Source: Vibrio galatheae (GTDB lineage Bacteria > Pseudomonadota > Gammaproteobacteria > Enterobacterales > Vibrionaceae). Taken from it: a DNA stretch of 64,000 nucleotides. Of the stretch, positions 28,065-36,085 are shown in pieces (within the stretch, counting starts at the first letter, position 1; every line of letters begins with the position of its first letter). The position numbers and the translations under genes are program-made. Location of the stretch: assembly GCF_000967545.1 (NCBI RefSeq), contig NZ_JXXV01000028.1, positions 1 to 64,000 of the forward strand, written 5' to 3'. The notes under the pieces were generated by a model. The model ran no database searches and was not told the DNA's origin. It worked only from the letters and a program-made list of their open reading frames with translations.

Positions 28065-28844
28065 ATGGCAAACTTACTTTCAAAGGAATGGCAGTCTATC
28101 GAGTGGGTCTTAACTGACGTCGATGACACGCTTACATGGCAAGGAAAACTGCCACCCGAAACTCTTATTGCGCTGGCGAATCTGCAACAGCGCGGCATTA
28201 AAGTGGTCGCGGTAACAGGGGCTTGCGCCGGATGGTGTGATCATATCGCACAGCTTTGGCCTGTTGATGCTGTATTGGGTGAAAATGGCGCATTTACCTT
28301 AGAAAAAACCAACAAAGGGATTTCCCTCACGAGTTCGATTCCACTTTCTGAGATGCGCATACAACAAGAGAAACTGAAGGACCAAGTTGAAGCGATCCTC
28401 GCAGATTATCCGCAAGTCAGCTTAACTCTTGACCAAGCCTATCGCTTGTGTGAAGTGGCGATCGATATTGGACAAAACTGTACACCCGTGCCAAACGAAA
28501 TTGTTGAGCAGGTAATCACTAAAATCCACCAACTCGGCGCGCATGCTACCGCCAGTTCAATTCATATTAATGCCTGGTATGGAGAACATTCAAAACGCAA
28601 CAGTGCATTCGCATTTTTAAAAGCACAGGGATTAACAGAACAAGATATCCGAGGTAAGTGTTGCTACGTAGGTGATTCACTCAACGACCAGCAGATGTTC
28701 GAAGCACTTCCTTTAACGATTGGAGTTAAAAATATCCTGCACTACTGGGATAAGCTCACTCATAAACCGAACAAGGTCATGAAACAACCTGGCGGGTATG
28801 GATTTGCTGAATTCGTCGATTTACTGAATCATACAGCCACCTAA
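28065..28844 (+). CDS. HAD-superfamily phosphatase (Cof/sugar-phosphatase type)
   Basis: A 259-aa HAD hydrolase. Motif I is DVDDTLTW, where the first Asp is the nucleophile; motif II is VAVTGACAGW; motif IV is YVGDSLNDQQMF; and a cap domain lies between about residues 85 and 190. The lysine of motif III is probably in the HSKRNSAF segment. Such proteins dephosphorylate sugar phosphates or mannosyl-phosphoglycerate-like compounds. The ATG at 28065 has GAAGAA upstream; an in-frame TTG 21 bases earlier is less likely. Confidence 0.83.
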   Translation: MANLLSKEWQSIEWVLTDVDDTLTWQGKLPPETLIALANLQQRGIKVVAVTGACAGWCDHIAQLWPVDAVLGENGAFTLEKTNKGISLTSSIPLSEMRIQQEKLKDQVEAILADYPQVSLTLDQAYRLCEVAIDIGQNCTPVPNEIVEQVITKIHQLGAHATASSIHINAWYGEHSKRNSAFAFLKAQGLTEQDIRGKCCYVGDSLNDQQMFEALPLTIGVKNILHYWDKLTHKPNKVMKQPGGYGFAEFVDLLNHTAT

Positions 28845-28860
28845 TCACACGCGGTTGAGA

Positions 28861-28884
28861 GGGAGAGTTTGTTTGTGCTCTCCC
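28861..28884 (+). terminator. probable terminator after the HAD gene
   Basis: GGGAGAG and CTCTCCC form a 7-base stem with a 10-base loop, followed by CATATTTT. It lies 16 bases after the stop codon. The T-tract is imperfect. Confidence 0.65.
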
Positions 28885-28895
28885 CATATTTTGGA

Positions 28896-29085
28896 TTACT
28901 TCTCTGAGCTTGCGTAATGTTCTTGCTGTTTCAAACGGTAAAGATGGGCTTGGTGTTGATCAATCAGCACGATGGCGGACAATGGACTCACCGAGTGGAT
29001 TATCACCTTTGTGATAAGGGACGGGTTTGCCCCAAGTTGTATCTTGATATAAGCCTGACTGGTCAAATTGAATGAGAACTTCCAT
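28896..29085 (-). pseudogene. small gene with probable frameshift
   Basis: A GGAGGT ribosome site precedes an ATG at 29085 that opens 41 codons (MEVLIQFDQSGLYQD... GKPVPYHKGDNPLGES) to a TGA at 28960. In the next frame a well-formed tail (LIDQHQAHLYRLKQQEHYAS) runs on to a TAA at 28896. Joined near 28975-28990, the two would give about 62 residues. I infer a small conserved gene broken by a 1- or 2-base indel or a sequence error. The family is not recognised. The rest of this roughly 395-base interval (28845-29239) holds only the HAD terminator. Confidence 0.5.
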
Positions 29086-29239
29086 GCTTACCTCCAACAA
29101 ATGTTAAGCATTTGTTAAATATAGTTCTCTGGTGACGGTTTTATAAACTATAAAAAGTGCGATGTTACTTTACGCTTTTACTGCCAGGCGAGCGATTCCC
29201 AGACACGAAATCAGCGCATCGTTCTAAGAACCTATTTAT

Positions 29240-29698
29240 CTACAGTTGCTGAGCAATCCCAAGCTTAAGAGCGGTATCCAGTGTAATATGTTTACTGACA
29301 ACATTATGCAGAGCGGCTTCTGATATCAGCAGTATTTTCTCACTTGAAGTCGGCGCATCTACGTGTATCGCTATTTGACTCCCCCCTTGATGCAAAGACC
29401 ATAACTGGCTATCCACTAAGTAGATATAAGTTTCTTCGGGAATATCTGGGGAGAGATCGACTAACACCTTCAACCACCAGCTCGCTCGTCTAAGCCCACT
29501 CGGTCCGAGCAAACTATCTGGTCGCTCAATAGCTTGGCTACGTATAGCTTGTTGAGTTGAAATCGCAACACCCAGAGAACCTGGGTAACTTTCCGTAAAA
29601 GGGTTGTTGAACTGACCGTCATAAGAACAGGCCCAACTTAACGTTGGGCCAAAAGTTATGAAGAAAAGTGCAACAAGCGACAAAGCGCTTTTATGCAT
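29240..29698 (-). CDS. secreted protein of unknown function
   Basis: A 152-aa protein with a Sec signal peptide (hydrophobic residues about 6-22, cleavage likely after SWA at residue 23). Mature residues start CSYDGQFNNPF. The ATG at 29698 has a GAGGAAAA site and follows the alkylsulfatase stop by 13 bases, so both are co-transcribed. The C-terminal 35 residues (ILLISEAALHNVV...LDTALKLG) loosely echo the SCP2-like tail of that neighbour. It may assist the enzyme or bind its substrate; this is inference. Confidence 0.7.
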   Translation of the reverse strand: MHKSALSLVALFFITFGPTLSWACSYDGQFNNPFTESYPGSLGVAISTQQAIRSQAIERPDSLLGPSGLRRASWWLKVLVDLSPDIPEETYIYLVDSQLWSLHQGGSQIAIHVDAPTSSEKILLISEAALHNVVSKHITLDTALKLGIAQQL

Positions 29699-29711
29699 GG
29701 CATTTTCCTCG

Positions 29712-31667
29712 CTAAGGTGTGGCGATGTTAAACCAGAAGTTAAACGTATCAAGCATACCGACAAAGTCTTTAAATACTTGCTGATCGCCATCTAACGCGA
29801 TATCCCCACTGGCTATAGCTTGTTCTAGAGTTACCTTACCCAGTTGAACATCATCAAGTGAAGATTTGGTCAAAGTCAGTGTCACATCAGGATCGGTGCT
29901 TTGTTTACGCGTATGGTTTAGCACTGAGTTTTCAACATACAGGGTGTACTTTTCATCCAAATCAGTGAAGTTAAGGTTAATCGCAAACACTTTGCCTGCC
30001 GCTTTTTCTGGAAGGATTCTCACGGCTAAGTAGTCAAAGAGCATCTCAGGAGGCATGTTTTTGATAATGTCTGGGGATGCAGTAACGATACCTCCCGCTG
30101 ACGGCGTACCATTTCTTAGCTCATAAGCGCCTTGCAAATAGACTGAACGCCAAGGCCCCGACTCGGCTTGATAACCCAACTGCTCATAGGCATCTGCGAG
30201 TAGTGCTTTACCTTTTTTGCTTTGAGGGTTAGCGAAAACAACATGCTTCAGCACCTCGGCTACCCAACGATATTTACCTGCATCAAAGTCAGCTTGCGCT
30301 TTTTTAATAGTTTCGCTTTCACCGCCCATGTACTCCACATATTTAACGGCAGCATTCGTCGGCGGTAGGTTGTTGAGATCAGATGGGTTACCACTGTACC
30401 ATCCCATATAACGCTGATACACGGCACGGCTATTATGACGCAGTGTTCCGTAGTAGCCACGGGTACTCCAGTTGTTTTCAATCTCTTCAGGGAATTGAAT
30501 GATCTCTGAAATCTCAGAACCAATATAGCCTTGGTTCATCAGACGTACCGTTTGGTCGTGAGTGTATTTGTACATGTCACGCTGTTTCTTGAAGTATTCG
30601 ACGATATCTTTCTGTCCCCACATTGGCCAGTGGTGACTTTGGAATTTAACATCGACTTTATCTCCCCACATTTCAATTGTTTCTTGCAGGTAGCTTGACC
30701 ATTTAAGAGCATCACGAACCTGAGCACCACGTAGAGTCAGAATATTGTGCATAGTATTGGTTGAGTTTTCTGCCATCCACAATGCTTTTTTGTCTGGGAA
30801 GTAGGTGTTAATTTCTGTCGGAGCTTCCGACCCAGGCGTGTATTGGAACACCATTTTCACGCCATCAATGGTACGCTCTTCACCTGTTTTTTCGATAATA
30901 TCGGTCGGCTTGATTAATGTCGCTAAGCCTGTTGATGTCGTTTGACCTAAACCGCCGTTCACACCGCCACGTTCATTTCGTGGTAATAAAGCACCGTACA
31001 TGTACACGGCACGTCGACCCATGGCATTACCTGCAATGACATTTTCTGAAACGGCATGCTCGGTAAAACCGTGGGACGCGATGATTTGAACTTTGCCATC
31101 ATTGACATCTTTCTCGTCAACAATGCCTCTTACACCACCGAAGTGGTCAATGTGACTGTGGCTATAAATAACCGCAACAACTGGTCTTTCACCTAGCTCA
31201 CCATTAATGAACTCTAGGGCAGTTTTCGCTGTCTCTTGCGAAATTAATGGGTCAAATACGATCCACCCTGTTTGCCCTTCAATAAAGGTGATGTTGGAAA
31301 GGTCATAACCGCGGATTTGATAGATGCCGTCAGTGACTTTGAACAAGCCATTGATCATATTGAGCTGAGCATTACGCCATAAGCTTGGGTTAACGCTATC
31401 AGGAGCAGGATTATCTAAACCGATGTATTTTTTATACGCTTCCAGATCCCAAACCACATCGCCCTTATCGTTTTTGATAGTGACGACATCTTGCGTGGCA
31501 ATCAATCCTCGCTGGGCATTTTCGAAATCTTTTTTGTCACTGAAAGGTAAAGTCTGCTTCACCTTATTGTTTGCGGCTACGGTAGCCTCCGTCGCTGGTT
31601 TAGCTTCATCTGCACTGACACCCGCAGAAAGCACAACTAACGCAGCCAACGCCATAAGTGGCTTCAT
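29712..31667 (-). CDS. alkylsulfatase, metallo-beta-lactamase type (SdsA/YjcS-like)
   Basis: A secreted 651-aa enzyme that probably hydrolyses alkyl sulfates. The signal peptide ends near ASVSA (about residue 19). The metallo-beta-lactamase zinc motif is HSHIDH (His170, His172, Asp174, His175), with further ligands around ENSTNTMHN and SHHWPMWG. A central alkylsulfatase dimerisation helix bundle (about residues 400-520) and a C-terminal SCP2-like lipid-binding domain (about 530-650) follow, the standard SdsA1 layout and length. It lies downstream of the Phn-type importer but is separated from it by a terminator, so it has its own promoter. Confidence 0.88.
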   Translation of the reverse strand: MKPLMALAALVVLSAGVSADEAKPATEATVAANNKVKQTLPFSDKKDFENAQRGLIATQDVVTIKNDKGDVVWDLEAYKKYIGLDNPAPDSVNPSLWRNAQLNMINGLFKVTDGIYQIRGYDLSNITFIEGQTGWIVFDPLISQETAKTALEFINGELGERPVVAVIYSHSHIDHFGGVRGIVDEKDVNDGKVQIIASHGFTEHAVSENVIAGNAMGRRAVYMYGALLPRNERGGVNGGLGQTTSTGLATLIKPTDIIEKTGEERTIDGVKMVFQYTPGSEAPTEINTYFPDKKALWMAENSTNTMHNILTLRGAQVRDALKWSSYLQETIEMWGDKVDVKFQSHHWPMWGQKDIVEYFKKQRDMYKYTHDQTVRLMNQGYIGSEISEIIQFPEEIENNWSTRGYYGTLRHNSRAVYQRYMGWYSGNPSDLNNLPPTNAAVKYVEYMGGESETIKKAQADFDAGKYRWVAEVLKHVVFANPQSKKGKALLADAYEQLGYQAESGPWRSVYLQGAYELRNGTPSAGGIVTASPDIIKNMPPEMLFDYLAVRILPEKAAGKVFAINLNFTDLDEKYTLYVENSVLNHTRKQSTDPDVTLTLTKSSLDDVQLGKVTLEQAIASGDIALDGDQQVFKDFVGMLDTFNFWFNIATP

Positions 31668-31787
31668 GACCTTCTCCTCGATCTATATTGTTATTAACCG
31701 ATTAAAGTTTAGACCACTTATATGGCTATTCAAATACAAAACACATTAAATCAAAGTGTTATTGTTAAATGTCTTAAAGTAGAAACA

Positions 31788-31808
31788 AAGGTGGCAAGTC
31801 GCCACCTT
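31788..31808 (-). terminator. terminator of the PhnDCEE-type operon
   Basis: AAGGTGGC and GCCACCTT form an 8-base stem with a 5-base loop, followed on the minus strand by TGTTTCTAC. It lies 54 bases after the last permease stop. Confidence 0.75.
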
Positions 31809-31861
31809 GTTCTATTTTCGTTTCATCAGCCCACAATGGACTGATTGATTTTAACACTCTG

Positions 31862-32665
31862 TTAAATCAACTTCTTGCGTACATGAACAACAAGCGCTTC
31901 AGCAAGTACCACTACCGCGAAAATACTTACTAGCACCATCGAGACCTTTTGCCACTCAAAAAGATTCTGCGCATCATTTAGAACAACACCGATGCCACCA
32001 GCACCAACCAAACCAAGCACCGCAGATTCACGGACATTGATATCCCAGCGGAATAGGACGATAGAGAAAAATGCAGGCATGACTTGCGGCCAGTAACCTT
32101 TAAGTAAAACACTCATCCAAGAAGCCCCTGTTGCTTTCAACGCTTCAATCGTACCCATGTTCACTTCTGCGATAGCCTCCGCCAGCAGCTTTCCGACAAA
32201 GCCAACGCTACGCACCGCTATCGCCATGATTCCCGCCAACACTCCAGGGCCAAATAAAGCAATAAACAACAGCGCCCACACCAGTGAATTCACCGAGCGT
32301 GAAGAGACGAGGAAAAACTGCGCAATCCAATTAAGTGTTTTGCTTGGAGTAATATTTGGCGCATTGAGCAGGGCCAACGGAATGGCAAGTACAAGCGTAA
32401 ACAAGGTGCCTAACGTTGCGATATGTAACGTTTCAACCAAGGCTGCATGGATAGTTTCAGGGTAAAAACCATAATCAAGCGGCACCATACGACTGAACAT
32501 GTCAGAGAACTGAGCGGGCGCGTCGTATAGAAACTCAGGAATGATCTCTACTGTCTGCCAAGACCAGACAATAGCCGAGACAAAACACAAGTACGCGGCG
32601 AATCTTGCTAAGCGCTCATTGAACGTAAAACGTTGCCACTCTCTTTCAATAGAAGCTGTCGTCAT
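31862..32665 (-). CDS. phnE: phosphonate-type ABC transporter permease (second PhnE)
   Basis: A 267-aa permease of the PhnE family with about six helices. The EAA-loop region is EALKATGASWMSVLLKGYWPQVMP near residues 165-190, and the C-terminal ESAVLGLVGAGGIG is typical of PhnE. Its start shares one base with the upstream permease stop. The two permeases probably form a heterodimer with PhnC. The cargo could be a phosphonate, phosphite or, given the neighbouring phosphodiesterase remnant, an organophosphate. Confidence 0.87.
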   Translation of the reverse strand: MTTASIEREWQRFTFNERLARFAAYLCFVSAIVWSWQTVEIIPEFLYDAPAQFSDMFSRMVPLDYGFYPETIHAALVETLHIATLGTLFTLVLAIPLALLNAPNITPSKTLNWIAQFFLVSSRSVNSLVWALLFIALFGPGVLAGIMAIAVRSVGFVGKLLAEAIAEVNMGTIEALKATGASWMSVLLKGYWPQVMPAFFSIVLFRWDINVRESAVLGLVGAGGIGVVLNDAQNLFEWQKVSMVLVSIFAVVVLAEALVVHVRKKLI

Positions 32666-33456
32666 CAGAAAATTCTCCTTACAACATTAGACAAGAACTC
32701 ACCAACAAGGATAAGAGCGATAATCGTGATAAGAATTGCAGCGACAAAATCGTAGTCGAAGCGTTGAAATGCAGAAAAAAGCGTGCCCCCTAGACCACCC
32801 GCACCAACGATGCCAACCATGGTTGAGTTGCGCAGATTTGAGTCCAATTGATAGCTAGCGAAACCGATAAAGCGAGTAAACACCTGCGGCATCACAGCAA
32901 ACAAAATGACACTTATAAACCCTGCCCCTGTAGCTTGAATCGCTTCCACTTGCTTAAACGAAATTTCTTCTATCGCTTCGGCAAACAATTTGGCTATAAA
33001 ACCGATAGAAGCAAAAACCAACGTAAGGATCCCAGCAAGCGCGCCAAAACCAACCGCTTTAACAAACAAAATGGCGATGATCACTGGATGAAACGAACGA
33101 CACAGTGCAATAAAGCCGCGCACAGGAGTTGAGACAATCGATGGCATCATGTTTCGCGCTGCCAACAGGCCCAGTACGAGTGAAATCACAATGCCAAAAA
33201 AACTAGATATTATCGCTATCTGCAAACTCTCCGCTAAGCCACTCAACAAAAGATTCGTCCGAGAAAAGTCGGGAGGAAACATACGCGATAGCAAGCGTTC
33301 ACTTTCACCAAAACCTATGATTAGACGTTCGAAAGTTAGGTTGAGAGTAGAAAAACTGTAAAACAGATAGCCGACGACAAACAAAGCAGCGAGGCGATTT
33401 ACCCAAGACGCTTTGAAGGGATTTTCTACCGCTGTTGAAGAACTTAATCCAGCCAT
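32665..33456 (-). CDS. phnE: phosphonate-type ABC transporter permease (first PhnE)
   Basis: A 263-aa PhnE-family permease: N-terminal helix around residues 18-35, [22 protein letters not shown] coupling loop about residue 165, and [17 protein letters not shown] near residue 210. It overlaps the phnC-like gene by 13 bases. Divergence from the other permease suggests an old duplication with subunit specialisation. Confidence 0.87.
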   Translation of the reverse strand: MAGLSSSTAVENPFKASWVNRLAALFVVGYLFYSFSTLNLTFERLIIGFGESERLLSRMFPPDFSRTNLLLSGLAESLQIAIISSFFGIVISLVLGLLAARNMMPSIVSTPVRGFIALCRSFHPVIIAILFVKAVGFGALAGILTLVFASIGFIAKLFAEAIEEISFKQVEAIQATGAGFISVILFAVMPQVFTRFIGFASYQLDSNLRNSTMVGIVGAGGLGGTLFSAFQRFDYDFVAAILITIIALILVGEFLSNVVRRIF

Positions 33457-34229
33457 GACTCGCCCCCATAGATGATCTTAAGATCATCTTCACTGATGCC
33501 CTCTGGGCTGCCATCATAGTGAACTTTACCGTTACACATACCTATAATGCGAGTCGCAAAACGTTTGGCTAAATTGACGTCATGGATATTGACGAGAACT
33601 GGAATTTGCTTTTCTTTCGCGAATGTCTCCATCAATTCCATAATTTCAACGGCGGTCTTAGGATCAAGGGACGATGTTGGCTCATCCGCCAACAAGATGT
33701 AGGGGTCTTGCATCACCGCACGCGCGATACCAACACGCTGACGCTGACCACCCGACAAACTATCAGCCCGTTGATTAGAGAAGTCCCTCAAACCCACAAA
33801 GTCGAGCAGTTCAAACGCTTTGTTGAGGTCTTGTTGAGAGTAATTTCGTCGCCATGCATTCCATGACGACATATAACCGAGGCGGCCGCTCAGAACGTTT
33901 TCGATAACAGTGAGACGTTCAACCAAATTATACTCTTGGAAAACCATCCCAATGTGACGACGCTGCTTGCGAAGAGCCTGACCTTGTAACTTTGTAAGGT
34001 CTTCCCCTTCAAATAGAATTTCACCACTTGTCGGGTCGTTCAAGCGATTGATACAGCGCAGTAAGGTACTCTTACCTGTACCTGAAGGACCAATGATCGC
34101 AATAATGCCTGGTCGGTCAATATCAATATCTATCCCTTTTAGGATTGGCTTGCCCGCCACGTACTCATGGAACAGGTTGTTGATCTTTATTCCGTCGTAC
34201 TTTGTTGTGTCACAGCTTGCTACGGCCAT
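33444..34229 (-). CDS. phnC: phosphonate-type ABC transporter ATP-binding protein
   Basis: A 261-aa ABC ATPase of the PhnC group. Walker A is [11 protein letters not shown] near residue 40, a Q-loop [14 protein letters not shown], signature LSGGQRQRV, Walker [13 protein letters not shown] and switch [17 protein letters not shown] and the NIHDV are PhnC-typical. The ATG at 34229 has AAGGAATT before it. The 100-base gap to the binding-protein gene contains a hairpin that could set the subunit ratio. Confidence 0.9.
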   Translation of the reverse strand: MAVASCDTTKYDGIKINNLFHEYVAGKPILKGIDIDIDRPGIIAIIGPSGTGKSTLLRCINRLNDPTSGEILFEGEDLTKLQGQALRKQRRHIGMVFQEYNLVERLTVIENVLSGRLGYMSSWNAWRRNYSQQDLNKAFELLDFVGLRDFSNQRADSLSGGQRQRVGIARAVMQDPYILLADEPTSSLDPKTAVEIMELMETFAKEKQIPVLVNIHDVNLAKRFATRIIGMCNGKVHYDGSPEGISEDDLKIIYGGESWLD

Positions 34230-34270
34230 ACTACAATTCCTTGTTTTTATTTTGAGCGTAAATTTAGGTT

Positions 34271-34307
34271 GTACGATGCCCTGTGCCCTACACACGAGGC
34301 ACCGTAC
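34271..34307 (-). other. intercistronic hairpin in the importer operon
   Basis: On the minus strand GTACGGTGCC can pair with GGCATCGTAC (one G-U pair) around a 17-base loop. No T-tract follows. It lies between the highly expressed type of gene (binding protein) and the ATPase gene, where such hairpins often protect the upstream mRNA end. Confidence 0.55.
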
Positions 34308-34329
34308 TGTTGACGTTATGGAAGAAGGA

Positions 34330-35370
34330 TTATTGGCTAGTAGCTTGCTTCGCGAGTTCAGCGGCCTTTTGCTTAGCACGCTTCGCTGCATCTTTCTCTG
34401 CCAGTTTTTTCAGGCCAGCTTTGGTGTATGCTGTCCCGGTCGCATGCGCGATATCGCGAATCACAGACCAATCTTCTTTATAAGTGATAGGTGAAAAACG
34501 GTCTGCGCCTTTGAAAGCTGCGCTCATTTCAGGTGTAAAACGATAGCTAAAGAACGCTTGGTTAATTTTTTCGACCAGCTCGGGTTTGAGGTTATATGCA
34601 TAACCAAAAGCAGACGTTGGGAAACGTGGGCTACGGTAGATTATCTTCAGCTCAGAGTCGTCTACGCGACCTGCTGCTACCATGCGGTCATAGACATCTG
34701 ATGCGACAGGTGCTGCGTCGTAGTCGCCGTTGTAAACACCAAGAATAGATTGATCGTGTTTGCCTGAATAAAGCACTTTATAGTCTTCATCTGGCACTAA
34801 GCCTTGGGCCGGGAATAATGCGCGCGGTGCAAGGTTACCTGAATTTGAAGAAGCCGAAGTGTGGGCGACTCGTTTACCTTTCAAGTCAGCCATTTCGTTG
34901 ATGCCACTATCTTTACGAACAATAGTGACAAGGTTATAGCCTTGGAACCCAGCTTCATCACCTTTAACAGCAATCGGTACGTAACCTGCTAGATTTACAG
35001 CATAACCAGTTGGCCCGGTAGAGAAACCAGCAACATGCAAACGGCCTGAACGCATCGCCTCGACTTGAGCAGAATTGGAGTGAACAGTGTAGTAGATCAC
35101 TTTCTTACCAGTGATCTTACTCAGGTGAGCTTGGAAATCAGCAAACGCATCTTTGTATAACGCAGGGTCTTCGACGGGTGTATAGGTAAAGACCAACGTA
35201 CTTGGGTCAATCCACTCGTTTGAATCCTTTGGAGCGTCCGCTACCAAGTCTTGGTTCTCGTCACAATATCTTTCATCCAGAACGCCACGGTTAGCACACT
35301 CACTCGCCATCACCACACTCGGAAGCAGCAAAGAGCCAGCGATTAACAATCCTTTTACACTGTTTTTCAT
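34330..35370 (-). CDS. phnD: phosphate/phosphonate-type ABC substrate-binding protein
   Basis: A 346-aa periplasmic binding protein of the PhnD family. The signal peptide is cleaved near VVMA (residue 22). The ligand-contact region [27 protein letters not shown] (about residues 95-120) and [13 protein letters not shown] (about 173-185) match the PhnD fold. It carries an unusual Lys/Ala-rich helical tail of about 28 residues at the C-terminus. It is the first gene of a four-gene importer and lies directly behind a sigma-54-type promoter with two upstream dyads. Confidence 0.88.
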   Translation of the reverse strand: MKNSVKGLLIAGSLLLPSVVMASECANRGVLDERYCDENQDLVADAPKDSNEWIDPSTLVFTYTPVEDPALYKDAFADFQAHLSKITGKKVIYYTVHSNSAQVEAMRSGRLHVAGFSTGPTGYAVNLAGYVPIAVKGDEAGFQGYNLVTIVRKDSGINEMADLKGKRVAHTSASSNSGNLAPRALFPAQGLVPDEDYKVLYSGKHDQSILGVYNGDYDAAPVASDVYDRMVAAGRVDDSELKIIYRSPRFPTSAFGYAYNLKPELVEKINQAFFSYRFTPEMSAAFKGADRFSPITYKEDWSVIRDIAHATGTAYTKAGLKKLAEKDAAKRAKQKAAELAKQATSQ

Positions 35371-35416
35371 ATTAGAACCTTACATTCACGTTATTGTTAA
35401 TATTCACTTTCCTTAT

Positions 35417-35432
35417 AGCAGGGGGCGTGCCA
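35417..35432 (-). promoter_or_regulatory. sigma-54 promoter of the importer operon
   Basis: Minus-strand TGGCACG-CCCC-CTGCT fits the sigma-54 consensus TGGCACG-N4-TTGCW, with GG and GC 10 bases apart. The -12 element lies about 47 bases before the phnD ATG. The adjacent response regulator is of the sigma-54-activating type. Confidence 0.85.
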
Positions 35433-35492
35433 ATATTTTTATCGTTATATTTCATGAGCTTAAAATAAAACCAACATTAACCAAAAAACTTT

Positions 35493-35507
35493 GGGTCATT
35501 GGTGTCC
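35493..35507 (-). promoter_or_regulatory. candidate enhancer site 1 for the sigma-54 regulator
   Basis: GGGTCATTGGTGTCC contains the dyad GGTCA-N4-TGTCC. It starts 61 bases upstream of the promoter's -24 element, near -95, where NtrC-type activators usually bind. Confidence 0.6.
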
Positions 35508-35526
35508 AGTAATAGTCCGTATATTT

Positions 35527-35541
35527 GGGTCATTTTTGTCC
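35527..35541 (-). promoter_or_regulatory. candidate enhancer site 2 for the sigma-54 regulator
   Basis: GGGTCATTTTTGTCC repeats site 1 with 12 of 15 or more identical bases, 34 bases further upstream, in the same orientation. That is about three helical turns, suiting cooperative binding of activator dimers. Confidence 0.6.
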
Positions 35542-35562
35542 TGTAAAATTACGACGAAAAAA

Positions 35563-35580
35563 AAGGGTCAAAAGACCCTT
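35563..35580 (-). terminator. terminator of the former GDPD gene
   Basis: AAGGGTC and GACCCTT form a 7-base stem with a 4-base loop, followed on the minus strand by TTTTTT. It lies 20 bases after the stop of the GDPD remnant. Confidence 0.85.
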
Positions 35581-35599
35581 AGATAATAAGACCAGACCG

Positions 35600-35915
35600 T
35601 TAGATATCCATACAATTTGCGTAGTAGGTTACCGTTGAAGGCCAATCACTGAATACACCAAGTACACCAACCTCTTTCGCAAGCACATCAAGTACCTGCA
35701 TCATGTCGCCATCTTGATTAATTTGATCGGTAACACTTTGGTAATACCAACCACCACCTTGAGCTAAAGGACCTGAGCGCTCTAGTGTCCAAGCGATAAT
35801 ATCGAGATCGGCTTGCTTAGCTAACTTAGCGTAATCGGATGCGACGATATTATTCTTGTCATCCAGCTGAAGCAGAGCATAGATTGGTGGCGCAATTATT
35901 TTTATGGGTTTTCAT
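35600..35915 (-). pseudogene. glycerophosphodiester phosphodiesterase, internally deleted
   Basis: From about 35893 to the TAA at 35600 the minus strand encodes about 97 residues of a GDPD C-terminus: [49 protein letters not shown]. In such enzymes this is the end of the TIM barrel. The catalytic N-terminal two thirds are missing. An ATG at 35915 (Met-Lys-Thr-His-Lys) may be the original start, now fused out of frame to the tail. The promoter and terminator are still present. Too damaged to be active. Confidence 0.8.
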
Positions 35916-35981
35916 CTACTCTGATGACAAAGGATTACGTCTGTTTGACAGATTTATTTCCGCAAGTCTTAATCAGAGTAG
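35916..35981. repeat. 10-base inverted repeat in the GDPD leader
   Basis: CTACTCTGAT at 35916-35925 and ATCAGAGTAG at 35972-35981 are perfect complements. One arm begins near the predicted transcript start and the other touches the remnant ATG, so the leader RNA could fold into a closed loop. Confidence 0.65.
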
Positions 35982-35990
35982 TGACTCTAT

Positions 35991-36006
35991 AGCAGTCTCT
36001 ATGCCA
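35991..36006 (-). promoter_or_regulatory. sigma-54 promoter upstream of the GDPD remnant
   Basis: Minus-strand TGGCATA-GAGA-CTGCT closely parallels the importer promoter (both read TTGGCA, eight bases, CTGCTATA). The GG/GC spacing is 10. It has one dyad 61 bases upstream, the same geometry as at the importer. Confidence 0.7.
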
Positions 36007-36066
36007 AATTATTTATCTTTATAATTCAATACGATAAAACCATAATCAGTATCATTCTTTTATATT

Positions 36067-36081
36067 GAGTCATTTGTGTCC
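36067..36081 (-). promoter_or_regulatory. candidate enhancer site 3
   Basis: GAGTCATTTGTGTCC, dyad AGTCA-N4-TGTCC, differs from site 1 at two or three positions. It lies 4 bases after the response-regulator stop and 61 bases before the second sigma-54 promoter. Confidence 0.55.
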
Positions 36082-36085
36082 TCAG

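Noticed and set aside
35839..36024. 61-codon plus-strand open frame
   Set aside because: It lies opposite the GDPD remnant, the inverted repeat and the second sigma-54 promoter, has no ribosome site and no family-like pattern.
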